From: Sphingomonas oligoaromativorans
GTDB taxonomy: Bacteria; Pseudomonadota; Alphaproteobacteria; Sphingomonadales; Sphingomonadaceae
Assembly (NCBI RefSeq): GCF_011762195.1
Contig: NZ_JAASQK010000006.1
Location: forward strand, 62,001 to 126,000
Direction: 5' to 3'
DNA: 64,000 bases
A program made the translations under genes and the position numbers. This document shows positions 36,058 to 44,669 of this stretch, one piece after another (positions within the stretch are counted from its first letter, which is position 1; each line of letters opens with the position of its first letter). Below the pieces are notes generated by a model. The model had not been told where the DNA came from. It worked only from the letters and a program-made list of their open reading frames with translations, and made no database searches.

Positions 36058-37547
36058 AGCCCGGCTTCCGCCCTTCGATGACGTGGCTGCACGACTGGTC
36101 CGGCCTCGTCATCGGCTGGCTGCTGCTCGCCATCGCGCTGGCCGGCACGCTCGCCGTCTTCCGCCCCGAGATCGGAAGCTGGGCACGCCCCGAAGTGGCG
36201 CGCGCCGCCGTCGATCCGGTGGAGTCCACGCAGGCGGCGATCGGCTGGCTCTCCGCCCATGCCGCGAAGTCGCCGGCCTGGTATCTCCAGCCCGCGAACG
36301 ATCGCTCCTCGACCACGCAGGCGCTCTGGCTCGATGGCAACGACTATGTGACGCGCGCGCTCGATCCGCGCACCGGCAGCCCGGCGGGCATCCGCGACAC
36401 GCTGGGCGGCGAGTTCTTCTACCGCTTCCATTTCGAGTTGCAGCTTCCCTATCCGTGGGGGCGCATCCTGTCGGCCTCGGCGGCGATGCTGATGGTGCTG
36501 GCGATCATCACCGGCATCGTCGCGCACCGGCGCTTCTTCGCGGATTTCTTCACCTTCCGGCCGGGCAAGGGGCAGCGGAGCTGGCTCGACGCGCATAATC
36601 TGCTCGGCGTCGCGGCCCTGCCCTTCCATCTGCTGATCTCGTTCACCGGCGCGCTGACGCTGGCCAACCTGCTGATGCCGTGGGGCGCGATCGCCGGCTA
36701 TCGGGGCGACGAGGCGGCGCTGCGCCGCGATCTCTATCCGGCCGAGGTGACGCGCGCGGCCACCGGACGGCCCGCGCCGCTGGTGCCGATCGGGCCGCTG
36801 CTGCGGCGGGCGGAGCAGCGCATCGGGGGGCATATCGGCCTCATCTCGGTGATCGATCCGGGCGATGCGTCGGCGGTCATCAGCGTCACCAGCGCGGATG
36901 ACGACCGGCTCCAGATCGCCCACCACGTCATCAGCTTCGACGGGACGACCGGCCGCATCCTCGCCGAACAGGTCGAGCGGCGGCCGGTGCTGAGCGTGTT
37001 CAACGCCTTCTACGGCCTGCACACCGCGCGTTTCGCGGGCGCGCTGTCGCGCTGGCTCTATTTCATCTCCGGCTGGATGCTGACCGGGCTGATCGCGACC
37101 GGGCTGATCCTGTGGACCGCCAAGCGGCGCGAGCGTCGCCGGGGCCGGGGCTTCGCGCTGGTCGAGCGGCTCAATGTCGGCTTCGTCGGCGGCACGCCGG
37201 CGGCGTTCGCGGCCTTCTTCCTCGCCAACCGGCTGCTGCCCGTGGCGATGGCGGGACGGCAGATGGCGGAGGTCCATGCCGTTTTCTGGACATGGGGCGC
37301 GGTGTTGCTGTTCGGCGCGATCCGCAGGCCCGAGCGGGCATGGACGGAATTGCTGACCCTCTCGGCGGCGGCGTGCGCGGCGATCCCGCTGGTCGACATC
37401 GCCTGCGGGACGGCGCGGGCCGACGGGCCGGGCCTCGGCGTCGGGCTGACCGCGCTGCTGCTGGCGGCAGGCCTTGGCCATGCCGCGCGCCGGGGCTGGC
37501 GCCCGAAGCTCCGCGCGATGCGGCGCGAGCGGGCGGCGGTGGCATGA
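36054..37547 (+). CDS. PepSY-associated transmembrane protein, putative ferric-siderophore reductase
   Basis: A 497-residue inner-membrane protein with about four or five membrane helices. TWLHDWSGLVIGWLLL opens helix 1, followed by a large periplasmic region, HRRFFADFFTFRPGKGQRSW LDAHN-type His motifs, and VFNAFYGLHTARF. These are features of the PepSY_TM family, which includes FpvG, the Pseudomonas reductase that frees iron from ferripyoverdine. The GTG start at 36054 overlaps the previous stop, and the gene overlaps DUF3325 by four bases. Reduction of iron in the periplasm is inferred from family and context. Confidence 0.85.
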   Translation: MKPGFRPSMTWLHDWSGLVIGWLLLAIALAGTLAVFRPEIGSWARPEVARAAVDPVESTQAAIGWLSAHAAKSPAWYLQPANDRSSTTQALWLDGNDYVTRALDPRTGSPAGIRDTLGGEFFYRFHFELQLPYPWGRILSASAAMLMVLAIITGIVAHRRFFADFFTFRPGKGQRSWLDAHNLLGVAALPFHLLISFTGALTLANLLMPWGAIAGYRGDEAALRRDLYPAEVTRAATGRPAPLVPIGPLLRRAEQRIGGHIGLISVIDPGDASAVISVTSADDDRLQIAHHVISFDGTTGRILAEQVERRPVLSVFNAFYGLHTARFAGALSRWLYFISGWMLTGLIATGLILWTAKRRERRRGRGFALVERLNVGFVGGTPAAFAAFFLANRLLPVAMAGRQMAEVHAVFWTWGAVLLFGAIRRPERAWTELLTLSAAACAAIPLVDIACGTARADGPGLGVGLTALLLAAGLGHAARRGWRPKLRAMRRERAAVA

Positions 37548-37804
37548 TCGGGGCGCTGCTGCTCATGCTGGCGGCGACCCTGTCGCTGGCGATGGCGAGC
37601 CGCCGCGTCGCCGAACGCTTCCGCCTTTCCGCGCGCCGGCGGCGGCAGGCGAAGGGCGTGGGCGCGACGCTGCTGGCGCTTTCCTTCGCCGCCGCGATGA
37701 TGGCGGGCGGCGGGCTGCTCGCCTTCATCGGCTGGGTGCTGGCCTTCGGGCTGCTGTCGCCGCTCGTCACGCTGGGCTTCACGGCGCACGCCACGCGGCG
37801 CTGA
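37544..37804 (+). CDS. DUF3325-type small membrane protein
   Basis: An 86-residue protein with three hydrophobic segments (MIGALLLMLAATLSLAMAS, LLALSFAAAMMAGGGLLAFI, VLAFGLLSPLVTLG). Size, position and the basic loop RRRRQAKG fit DUF3325, which follows PepSY genes in siderophore clusters. Its ATG overlaps the PepSY stop (ATGA). It closes a four-gene coupled unit. Confidence 0.75.
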   Translation: MIGALLLMLAATLSLAMASRRVAERFRLSARRRRQAKGVGATLLALSFAAAMMAGGGLLAFIGWVLAFGLLSPLVTLGFTAHATRR

Positions 37805-37866
37805 TTGTCGCCGGGCGAGACAATTCCTATGAAGCGGGGGTCATTCCTCCGCTCCACGGAACGCTG

Positions 37867-38793
37867 ATGGATCGCATCGACGCGATGAAGGTCTTTGTCG
37901 CCACCCTCGACGAGGGGAGCCTCGCGGGCGCGGGGCGCAGGCTGGGCAAGTCCCCGGCGGCGGTGAGCCGGGCGATCGCCTTCCTCGAAAACCATGTCGG
38001 CGCGGAGCTGCTCCACCGCACCACGCGGTCGCTCAAGCTCAGCGAGGCGGGGCAGCGCTACGCCGTCGCCTGCCGCCGCGTGCTGACCGATCTGGAGGAG
38101 GCGGACATCATCGCGGCGGGCGAGCGCTCGGCCCCGCGCGGGCTGCTCACCATCACCGCGCCGGTGGCGGCGGGCGAGACGGTGCTCAGGCCGATCGTCG
38201 ACGCCTTCATGGATGCATATCCGGCGGTGAACGTCCGCCTCTATTTCCTCGATCGCCCGGCCAACCTGATCGACGAGGGCATCGACCTCGCGCTGCGCAT
38301 CCAGAATCTGGTGGATTCCACGCTGGTGGCGGTCCGCGTGGGCGAGGTGCGCCGCGTGGTGGTGGCGGCGCCGCGCTATCTGGAGCAGCACCCGCTGATC
38401 GAGGAGCCCGCCGATCTCGCCAAGCACCAGATCGTCGCCATGACGCATTTCGGGCTGGAGAGCTGGAGCTTCCCGCCGCTGCCCGGTTCCTCGGTGCCGC
38501 GCACGGTGCAGTTCGCGCCGCGCCTCCTCATCAACAGCATCCGGGGCGCGGTGGCGAGCGCGGTGGAGGGGCGGGGGGTGACGCGCATCTTCTCCTATCA
38601 CATCGCCGACGAACTGAGGGAGGGGAAGCTCCGTATCCTGCTCGCCGATGCCGAGGCGCCGCCGCTGCCCGTCCACCTGATCGCGCCGCAGGGGCGGCTT
38701 CAGGTGCCCAAGGTGCGCGCCTTCGCCGATTTCGCGGTGCCCCGGCTCAAGGCCCATTTCGCCCGGCTGACGGCGGAGGCGATGGGGCGCTAG
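37867..38793 (+). CDS. LysR-family transcriptional regulator
   Basis: A 308-residue regulator. The N-terminal helix-turn-helix reads FVATLDEGSLAGAGRRLGKSPAAVSRAI (in two halves), then LLHRTTRSLKLSEAGQRY. The C-terminal part is the usual periplasmic-binding-like effector domain (VNVRLYFLDRPANLIDEGIDLALRI in pieces). It starts 62 bases after the DUF3325 gene and 78 bases before the CitE-like gene; either neighbour could be a target. No clear operator seen. Confidence 0.9.
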   Translation: MDRIDAMKVFVATLDEGSLAGAGRRLGKSPAAVSRAIAFLENHVGAELLHRTTRSLKLSEAGQRYAVACRRVLTDLEEADIIAAGERSAPRGLLTITAPVAAGETVLRPIVDAFMDAYPAVNVRLYFLDRPANLIDEGIDLALRIQNLVDSTLVAVRVGEVRRVVVAAPRYLEQHPLIEEPADLAKHQIVAMTHFGLESWSFPPLPGSSVPRTVQFAPRLLINSIRGAVASAVEGRGVTRIFSYHIADELREGKLRILLADAEAPPLPVHLIAPQGRLQVPKVRAFADFAVPRLKAHFARLTAEAMGR

Positions 38794-38871
38794 CCTCGCC
38801 GAACCGGTCGACCTTCCCGCGGCCGCCGGCTAGGCTGGCGGAGTGGCCCCCATGAGGACAGGAGATCGAGC

Positions 38872-39732
38872 GTGAACATCCGCCCCCGGCGCAGCGCGCT
38901 CTATCTTCCCGCCTCCAACCCGCGCGCGCTGGAGAAGGCGCGGACGCTCCCCTGCGACGTGGTGATCCTCGATCTGGAGGACGCCGTCGCCCCCGACGCC
39001 AAGGCGCTGGCGCGCGCGCAGGCGGTCGAGGCGGTGCGGGCGGGCGGCTTCGGCGCGCGCGAGCTGGTGGTGCGCGTCAACGGGCTGGAGACGCCATGGG
39101 GCGCCGACGATCTGCGCGCACTGGCCGGGCTCGCGCCCGATGCGGTGCTGGTGCCCAAGGTTTCCGACGGCGGAGACATCGCGGCTTATCAGGCCTTCCT
39201 CTCCGAAACGCCCGAAACCGTGCGGTTGTGGGCGATGATCGAGACGACGCGCAGCCTCTTCCGCCTCGACGGGATCGCGCGGATGTCCGCCGACACGCGC
39301 CTCTCCGCCTTCGTGCTTGGCACCAATGATCTCGCCAAGGAGATGGGCGCGACGCTCACCACCCCGCGCCTGCCCTTCGTCGGCGCGCTTGGCCTCGCGG
39401 TGGCGGCGGCGCGGGCCTATGGGCTGGCCATCCTCGACGGCGTGTTCAACGAGCTCGAGGACGAGGCCGGCCTCGTCGAGCAATGCCGTCAGGGCGTCGA
39501 GTTCGGCTTCGACGGCAAGACGCTGATCCATCCCCGCCAGATCGAGCCGTGCAACGCCGCTTTTTCCCCTTCGGCGGAGGCGATCCGCTGGGCGGAGACG
39601 ATCCTCGCCGCGTTCGATCTGCCGGAGAATGCCGGCAAGGGCGCGATCCGCGTCGAGGGCCGGATGGTCGAGCGACTGCATCTGGTGGCCGCCCGCCGGA
39701 CGCTGGCGATCCGCGACGCCGTCGCGGGATAG
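38872..39732 (+). CDS. HpcH/HpaI-family CoA ester lyase (CitE-like)
   Basis: A 286-residue TIM-barrel protein. RSALYLPASNPRALEKA, VVILDLEDAVAPDAK, ELVVRVNGLETPWG, WAMIETTRSL, FVLGTNDLAKEMG and FDGKTLIHPRQI are all CitE/malyl-CoA-lyase-like motifs; the Glu and Asp metal ligands are in IETTRS and DLEDA. It probably cleaves or forms a C-C bond in a beta-hydroxyacyl-CoA ester. It stands alone, without citrate lyase alpha or gamma subunits, so it is not part of a citrate lyase. GTG start with AGGAG eight bases upstream. Confidence 0.9.
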   Translation: MNIRPRRSALYLPASNPRALEKARTLPCDVVILDLEDAVAPDAKALARAQAVEAVRAGGFGARELVVRVNGLETPWGADDLRALAGLAPDAVLVPKVSDGGDIAAYQAFLSETPETVRLWAMIETTRSLFRLDGIARMSADTRLSAFVLGTNDLAKEMGATLTTPRLPFVGALGLAVAAARAYGLAILDGVFNELEDEAGLVEQCRQGVEFGFDGKTLIHPRQIEPCNAAFSPSAEAIRWAETILAAFDLPENAGKGAIRVEGRMVERLHLVAARRTLAIRDAVAG

Positions 39733-39818
39733 GCATTTCCGCCACCTGTTGGCGTATCTCGCCGATGTGGCGAAGCGCCGATCGTTGCGAACGCCCCGAA
39801 ATCCGGGCTTCCGGCGGT

Positions 39819-39836
39819 TTGGCACGCGCCCTGCAA
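39819..39836 (+). promoter_or_regulatory. Sigma-54 promoter of the PspC-like gene
   Basis: TTGGCACG-CGCC-CTGCAA matches the -24/-12 consensus: GG at 39821-39822 and GC at 39833-39834, exactly ten bases apart. It lies 53 bases before the PspC-like gene. Psp stress genes in other proteobacteria are sigma-54 dependent, so the context agrees. Confidence 0.8.
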
Positions 39837-39888
39837 TGGTCCGTGCGAAGGGGAGCAGGCCCGCTCCTCCACCGCATGGAGCCGACCG

Positions 39889-40167
39889 ATGACCCACGAC
39901 GAGACCGTTGCCGCCCGCAAGCAGGCCAGCCTGATCGGCGTTTGCAAGGCCGTCGGCGAGGGGCTGGGCTTCAACCCCGATTTCCTGCGCATCGCGCTGG
40001 CGATCTCGCTGATCGTGAAGCCGGAATATACGCTGATCGTCTACGGCATCCTCGCCGTCACCGTGCTGGCGAGCCGCCTGCTGGTCCGCGCGCCGCGTGG
40101 CGCCAAGCCCGTCCGCCAGCCGGAGCAGGCCGAGGCCGCCGCCGAGCCGATGCGCGCCGCCGCCTGA
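39889..40167 (+). CDS. PspC-domain-like small membrane protein
   Basis: A 92-residue protein. SLIGVCKAVGEGLGFNPDFLRIALAISLI followed by one membrane helix (about residues 49-66) resembles the PspC domain (GVCAGLAEYFGxxPxxxR). PspC proteins report envelope stress at the inner membrane. No pspA or pspF gene is adjacent. The sigma-54 promoter upstream supports a stress role. The C-terminal tail is Ala/Glu-rich. Confidence 0.75.
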   Translation: MTHDETVAARKQASLIGVCKAVGEGLGFNPDFLRIALAISLIVKPEYTLIVYGILAVTVLASRLLVRAPRGAKPVRQPEQAEAAAEPMRAAA

Positions 40168-40170
40168 GCC

Positions 40171-40650
40171 CTAGAGCAGCGCCTCGATCGCGGGGCGCAG
40201 CGTTTCGGGCCGGGCGTTGGGGGCGAAGCGGCGGACGACCTTGCCGCTGCGGTCGACGAGGAACTTGGTGAAGTTCCACTTGATCCGCTGGGTGCCGAAC
40301 AGGCCCTTCGCCTCTTTCTTCAGGTAACGGTAGAGCGGGTGGGCACCGTCGCCGTTGACCTCGATCCTGGCGAACATCGGGAAATCGACGTCGTAGGTGA
40401 GCTTGCAGAAGGTCGCGATCTCGGCGGCGTCGCCCGGCTCCTGCGCGCCGAACTGGTTGCAGGGGAAGCCCAGCACGGCGAGGCCCTTGGCGGCATAATC
40501 CTCATGCAGCGCCTCCAGCCCCTCATATTGGGGCGTGAACCCGCATTTGCTGGCGGTGTTCACGATCAGCATCACCCGCCCGCGATAGTCGGCGAGCGCG
40601 CGGGGCTCGCCGGTGATGCCGGTCGCCGTGAAATCATAGATGCTGGTCAT
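40171..40650 (-). CDS. Glutathione peroxidase
   Basis: A 159-residue thioredoxin-fold peroxidase. The peroxidatic Cys is in NTASKCGFTPQYEGL, followed by GFPCNQFGAQEPG (Gln and resolving Cys) and IKWNFTKFLVD (Trp and Asn of the catalytic tetrad). It uses Cys, not selenocysteine, as usual in bacteria, and may take electrons from thioredoxin. Ends three bases from the convergent PspC-like gene. Confidence 0.95.
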   Translation of the reverse strand: MTSIYDFTATGITGEPRALADYRGRVMLIVNTASKCGFTPQYEGLEALHEDYAAKGLAVLGFPCNQFGAQEPGDAAEIATFCKLTYDVDFPMFARIEVNGDGAHPLYRYLKKEAKGLFGTQRIKWNFTKFLVDRSGKVVRRFAPNARPETLRPAIEALL

Positions 40651-40701
40651 CGCCGCCCCCGAAACTGAAGGCTTCCTCCATGTCGGGCGCGGCGGTGACG
40701 G

Positions 40702-41076
40702 TCAACGCTCCTCGATCGCGTCCACCCGGCTGGGATAGAAAGCGAGATGATCCCTGATGACCGCGACGGCGTCGTGCGGCGCCTCATAGGTCCAGATCGC
40801 GTCGATCGAGCGATCCCCGCCGGCGGGGATGCTGAAATAGGAGGCCTCGCCCTTGTAGGGGCAGTAGCTCGTCGTCGCCGAGCGTTCGAGCGCCGCCATG
40901 TCGACATCCGCGCGCGGGATGTAATGGACCGCCGGATAGCTCGCCTCGCGGAGCGTGAGGGCGTGCGTGCTGTCCGCGATGGTCCTGCCGGCGACCGTCA
41001 CGACGATGCGGGCGGCGGCGGGCTCGACGGTGATGGGATGATCGGGGCCGGGTATCCTGACGGGCTTGCTCGACAT
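40702..41076 (-). CDS. DUF427 domain protein
   Basis: A 124-residue protein with PAVHYIPRADVDMAALERS and TSYCPYKGEASYFSI, the diagnostic core of DUF427, a small beta-barrel family of unknown function. TYEAPHDAVAVIRDHLAFYP is also conserved. The ATG at 41076 has GGAG seven bases upstream. Probably cytoplasmic. Confidence 0.88.
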   Translation of the reverse strand: MSSKPVRIPGPDHPITVEPAAARIVVTVAGRTIADSTHALTLREASYPAVHYIPRADVDMAALERSATTSYCPYKGEASYFSIPAGGDRSIDAIWTYEAPHDAVAVIRDHLAFYPSRVDAIEER

Positions 41077-41141
41077 GGGGCGTCTCCGCTGAGGTTCGGG
41101 ACCGAGATAGGGCACGATCCCGAACCTGCCAGAGGAAGGCC

Positions 41142-41570
41142 TCAGGGTTTGGCGAGCTGGCCGCGGATCTCGCCGCCGGGGTTCGCCTTGGTGTGGACGT
41201 TGAAATACCATTTGCCGGCCTGGAGATCGGCCACCTGCTCGGGCGTCAGCACCTCCTTGCCCTTGATCGGGCTGGCGAGGTTCTTGATCGCGATGACCGG
41301 GGGCGCGTTGACGCCCGCTGCCGCCGGGCCGTGGAAATGCGCGGCGGAGGCGGGGCCGGTCAGGCCCGAATAGGTGATGGTGTAGGTGAAGGCCCGCGTC
41401 GCGGTGTTCAGCTCGGCCTTGACGGAGCCCTTGCCGGCGGTGGCGTTGGCCGGCACTTCCGACTTGCCGTCGAGCTGGGCGGTGTAATGCACCGTCTCGG
41501 CCAGCGCGGGCGCGGCGGCCGTCAGGCAGAGCGCGCCGGCGGCGGCGAGGGTCGCAAATCCAACGTTCAT
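41142..41570 (-). CDS. CHRD-domain secreted protein
   Basis: A 142-residue protein with a signal peptide (LAAAGALCLTAAAPALA) and a CHRD domain: YTAQLDGKSEVPANATAGKG, FTYTITYSGLTGPASAAHFHGPA, and WYFNVHTKANPGGEIRGQL at the end. CHRD domains bind metals or form extracellular beta structures; the function here is unknown. AGGA lies upstream of the ATG at 41570. Confidence 0.88.
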   Translation of the reverse strand: MNVGFATLAAAGALCLTAAAPALAETVHYTAQLDGKSEVPANATAGKGSVKAELNTATRAFTYTITYSGLTGPASAAHFHGPAAAGVNAPPVIAIKNLASPIKGKEVLTPEQVADLQAGKWYFNVHTKANPGGEIRGQLAKP

Positions 41571-41648
41571 GTCGAATCCTCTGTTGTACGCCGGAACGGC
41601 GCTGCGGGCAGAACGCGCCGGAATCGAGGCGGTTGCAAGGGGAAAGGC

Positions 41649-41969
41649 TCAGCGCGGTTCGTCCGGCAGGGTGGGGAGGCGCGCGATCTCCGCCAGCCCG
41701 TGCCAATCCACCGGCGCGCCGGCGAGGAACAGCCGCATCACATGATCGAGCCCGCCGCCGCCCGAGCGCGCGAGCGCCTGCAACGCGCGCACCGTGTTGG
41801 CGGCATGGCCGTCATAGCTGAACTCGTTGCCGCCCATGCGGCATTCGGCGAGGTGGATCTCCGTCGTCCCGCTGTAGCGGAGCAGGCAGCCGATGATGGT
41901 GCAGCGGACGAACTCGTTGCCGTCCAGCAGCAGCGTCTGGCCGCGAAACTCCTGCCCCTCAAAGCGCAT
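41649..41969 (-). CDS. Hypothetical protein with pentapeptide-like strand pattern
   Basis: 106 residues. The first half (FEGQEFRGQTLLLDGNEF, then CTIIGCLLRYSG and LAECRMGG) has the alternating pattern of a short beta-helix, as in small pentapeptide-like proteins; the second half (NTVRALQALARSG, GLDHVMRLFL) looks helical. I know similar uncharacterised proteins but no function. It begins 27 bases after the usher stop on the same strand and has a weak ribosome site, so it may be a tail gene of the pilus operon or a bystander. Confidence 0.6.
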   Translation of the reverse strand: MRFEGQEFRGQTLLLDGNEFVRCTIIGCLLRYSGTTEIHLAECRMGGNEFSYDGHAANTVRALQALARSGGGGLDHVMRLFLAGAPVDWHGLAEIARLPTLPDEPR

Positions 41970-41996
41970 GACGCGCCGGCCGGGGGGCGAGCCCGG

Positions 41997-44669
41997 TCAC
42001 TGGTTGCAGGCGACCGTGCCGACGCGATAGATCAGGCCGTACTGTTCCTTGCCGATCACATCGTCGATCCGCTTGTTGAGGCAGGCGCCGCCGGATGGCG
42101 TCTTCACCGTCATGGCCTCGCCGCGCGGGGCGGTGACGGTGAAATAGCCATGATCGTCGGCGATGGCGAAATCGGTGCCGGCCTCCACCCGCGCATTGGC
42201 GATCGGCTTGCCATGCGCGTCCACCGCCTGGCCGAACAGGCTGACGATCTCGCGCGCCTTGAACTCCAGCCGCACGACGTTGCCCGGATAGAGCGGCACG
42301 GTGCGCGTCGCCGCGTCGATGTCGAAGGGCGGCGCGTTCTCGGGCTTGAGGCCGATCTGGTAGGAGGCGAGCGACGGCAGGCCGACCGCGATCCGCTGGC
42401 CCGCGCGCACGAACTCGCCCGGCCGGTCGTCGACCGTGACGCGATAGCCGCCCTCGGACACCACCGGATCGTCATGGCCGTCGGCGGACGGGGCGGGGGC
42501 GTCGGAGGCGGCCTGCGCGGCGCCCTTGTCGCTCTTGATGTCGAGCAGCACGATCGCGTCCGACGGGTTGCGCAGGCCGAGCTTCACCGAGCCGCCGCCG
42601 ATCACGAAGCCGGTCTGGGCGTTGACCAGCACCGAGGTGTCGCCGCTGCCGCTCGCCTGATGCTGATACTGGGCGGTGGCGTCCACCTCGCCGAGCGCGG
42701 CCTCGGCGCGGGCGGTGCCGAACAGGCGATCGCTGTCCGCGTCGGTCGATCCGCCGACCTGCGCCATCACGTCGGTCGCGCCGATCTGCTGCGTGCGGGT
42801 GAGCGTGCCGAGCGCGACCGGCGAGAAGCCGCTGCGCAGCGAGCCGTCGTCGCCATGCGCGACCTCGCCGCCCATGTTGAACGCGGCGGTCGTGTGGCGG
42901 TCCACCTGGCGGTAGAAGGAGAAGCCGATGCTCACCCGGCGATCGATGTCGGACACGCTGCCCTGCATCGTCATCAGCGCCATGCCGACCAGCGGCAGCA
43001 CGATCGGGCGGGTATATTGCGCGCTGTAGGTGTAGCGGTTGGGCAGATCCTGCGAGCGGGTATAGCCGCCGCTCAGCGACAGCGTGCCGCCGAACAGCTT
43101 GCGCTGGGCGGAGACGAAGATCGAATCCTCGTTGCGGAAGAAGGGGCGGTATTTCTTGAGGTCGAAGCCGCCGGCATCGTCGAGCAGCGTCTCGTTGGTG
43201 TGGGTGCTGCGCGCCGAGATGTTGAACGAGGTCTTCTCGAAGGTGAGCGTGCCGCTCACCAGCCCCGAATAGGTGCCGTGCGATCCCACGCCGCCGGCGA
43301 TCACCGCCTGCACCTTGCCGCGGAACACCTCCAGCGAGGTTTCGGCATAGATGTCGGAATTGAACGCCAGCACCTTCTCGCCGAGCGCGAAGGAATGGCC
43401 GACGCGCGTCTGGGCGGAGGCGGTGGCCGCGAACTCGCCGGTCAGCCGGGGGAAGAAGGGGTGCGCGGGCGTGCTGCCGAGGCCGTCATCCTCGAAATTG
43501 TCGGAGGTGCGCTCGCCGACGCGGATGTCGAAGGCGATCTTGCCGGGCGGCGGCAGGCCGGCGAGCTTGGTGTAGTTGCGGTTCTCGTCGAGGATGACGT
43601 TGCCGCCGTCGCGCGCGACGATGTGGACGTTGTACGATCCGTTCGGGAAGGAGCGCGTGTCGATCGTGGCGAGGCCCGCGCTGTACTGGCCCGTGAAGAT
43701 CAGCACATTGTCGCGATACACCTCGACCTGCGCCTGCTGCGGCAGCACCACCTGAAGCGGCGAGGCGAGATCGTTCGCGCTATCCAGATAGGTGCCGTAG
43801 AAGCTGCCGAACTCCGCGCCCGCGATGCGGTAGCTGGTGAAGGTCAGCAGGTTGAGATCCTGCAACAGGCCGGCCGCGATCCGCCGGTCCGACCAGATGC
43901 GCTGGGCGTAGAGCTCCTGCGCGCGGAAGCCCTGATCGTCGCTCAGCACCGTCTGCGCGACGAGCGCGGTGCGGCCGATGCTGGCCAGCGTGTCGAAGGT
44001 GCCGCCATAGCGCACCTCCCCGCTTTCCGCCGCCACCGACACGCGCGCGCCCTGGATCAGCGACGGCCCGGAGATGGGCGCCCCCAGCACGCGCGCGGTG
44101 GGCACGATCAGATGGAAATAGTCGCGGGCGAGGAACAGCGAGACGGAGAAGCTCTCCGGCGTCACCACCACGCCCGACTGGCCGACCGGCAGCGCCCCGC
44201 AGGTGGCGGTGGCGAGGTCTCCGGGGCGGCAGCGATATTGCTCGTTGCCGGGCAGCGCCTGCGAGAGGAGCGCCTTCACCTTGTCGGCGTCGACATCCCC
44301 GCCGAGCGCCGCCGCGACCCGCGCGGGATCGGCGAACTGGAGGCTGCCCTTGTCGTAGGTGGCGCTGAACGAGCCGATATGGCGGCCCTGGAAGCTCAGG
44401 TCGAAGAGAGTGGTGACCTTGGTGCCGATGTCCTCGAAGCCGGCCGGCGCCTTGGTCTGCAATTGCAGATCCTTGGGCTGGCTGTTCATCTGCGCGCGGT
44501 CGGTCTGGCCGAGCATGGCGATCGCAGGCCCTCGCACGGGGCTGGCGGCCTCGGCGGCATGGGCGGCGAGCGCGGGCAGCGCCACGCCCGCGATCAGCAG
44601 CGAGCGGCGCAGCGCGCGCGGGGAAGCGGAATGCGACGGAACGGGCTTCACCGATCGGCCACCCTTCAA
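41997..44669 (-). CDS. Outer-membrane usher, alternate chaperone-usher (CS1-type) pilus
   Basis: About 890 residues with an N-terminal export signal. QVEVYRDNVLIFTGQYSAGLATIDTRSFPNGSYNV (in pieces) and the plug-like region before GKIAFDIRVGER match CS1/CooC/TcfC-type ushers; a long barrel follows, and the C-terminal Ig-like part has LFGQAVDAHGKPIANARV. It forms the outer-membrane pore for pilus secretion. The TTG at 44669 overlaps the previous stop (TTGA), favouring coupled translation. A GTG at 44651 has AAGGGTGG upstream and is an alternative. Chaperone and pilin genes lie upstream in the same cluster. Confidence 0.88.
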   Translation of the reverse strand: MKGGRSVKPVPSHSASPRALRRSLLIAGVALPALAAHAAEAASPVRGPAIAMLGQTDRAQMNSQPKDLQLQTKAPAGFEDIGTKVTTLFDLSFQGRHIGSFSATYDKGSLQFADPARVAAALGGDVDADKVKALLSQALPGNEQYRCRPGDLATATCGALPVGQSGVVVTPESFSVSLFLARDYFHLIVPTARVLGAPISGPSLIQGARVSVAAESGEVRYGGTFDTLASIGRTALVAQTVLSDDQGFRAQELYAQRIWSDRRIAAGLLQDLNLLTFTSYRIAGAEFGSFYGTYLDSANDLASPLQVVLPQQAQVEVYRDNVLIFTGQYSAGLATIDTRSFPNGSYNVHIVARDGGNVILDENRNYTKLAGLPPPGKIAFDIRVGERTSDNFEDDGLGSTPAHPFFPRLTGEFAATASAQTRVGHSFALGEKVLAFNSDIYAETSLEVFRGKVQAVIAGGVGSHGTYSGLVSGTLTFEKTSFNISARSTHTNETLLDDAGGFDLKKYRPFFRNEDSIFVSAQRKLFGGTLSLSGGYTRSQDLPNRYTYSAQYTRPIVLPLVGMALMTMQGSVSDIDRRVSIGFSFYRQVDRHTTAAFNMGGEVAHGDDGSLRSGFSPVALGTLTRTQQIGATDVMAQVGGSTDADSDRLFGTARAEAALGEVDATAQYQHQASGSGDTSVLVNAQTGFVIGGGSVKLGLRNPSDAIVLLDIKSDKGAAQAASDAPAPSADGHDDPVVSEGGYRVTVDDRPGEFVRAGQRIAVGLPSLASYQIGLKPENAPPFDIDAATRTVPLYPGNVVRLEFKAREIVSLFGQAVDAHGKPIANARVEAGTDFAIADDHGYFTVTAPRGEAMTVKTPSGGACLNKRIDDVIGKEQYGLIYRVGTVACNQ

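Noticed and set aside
33497-36340. Minus-strand open frame across the siderophore receptor
   Set aside because: Shadow of the plus-strand receptor; low-complexity Arg/Ala/Gly translation.
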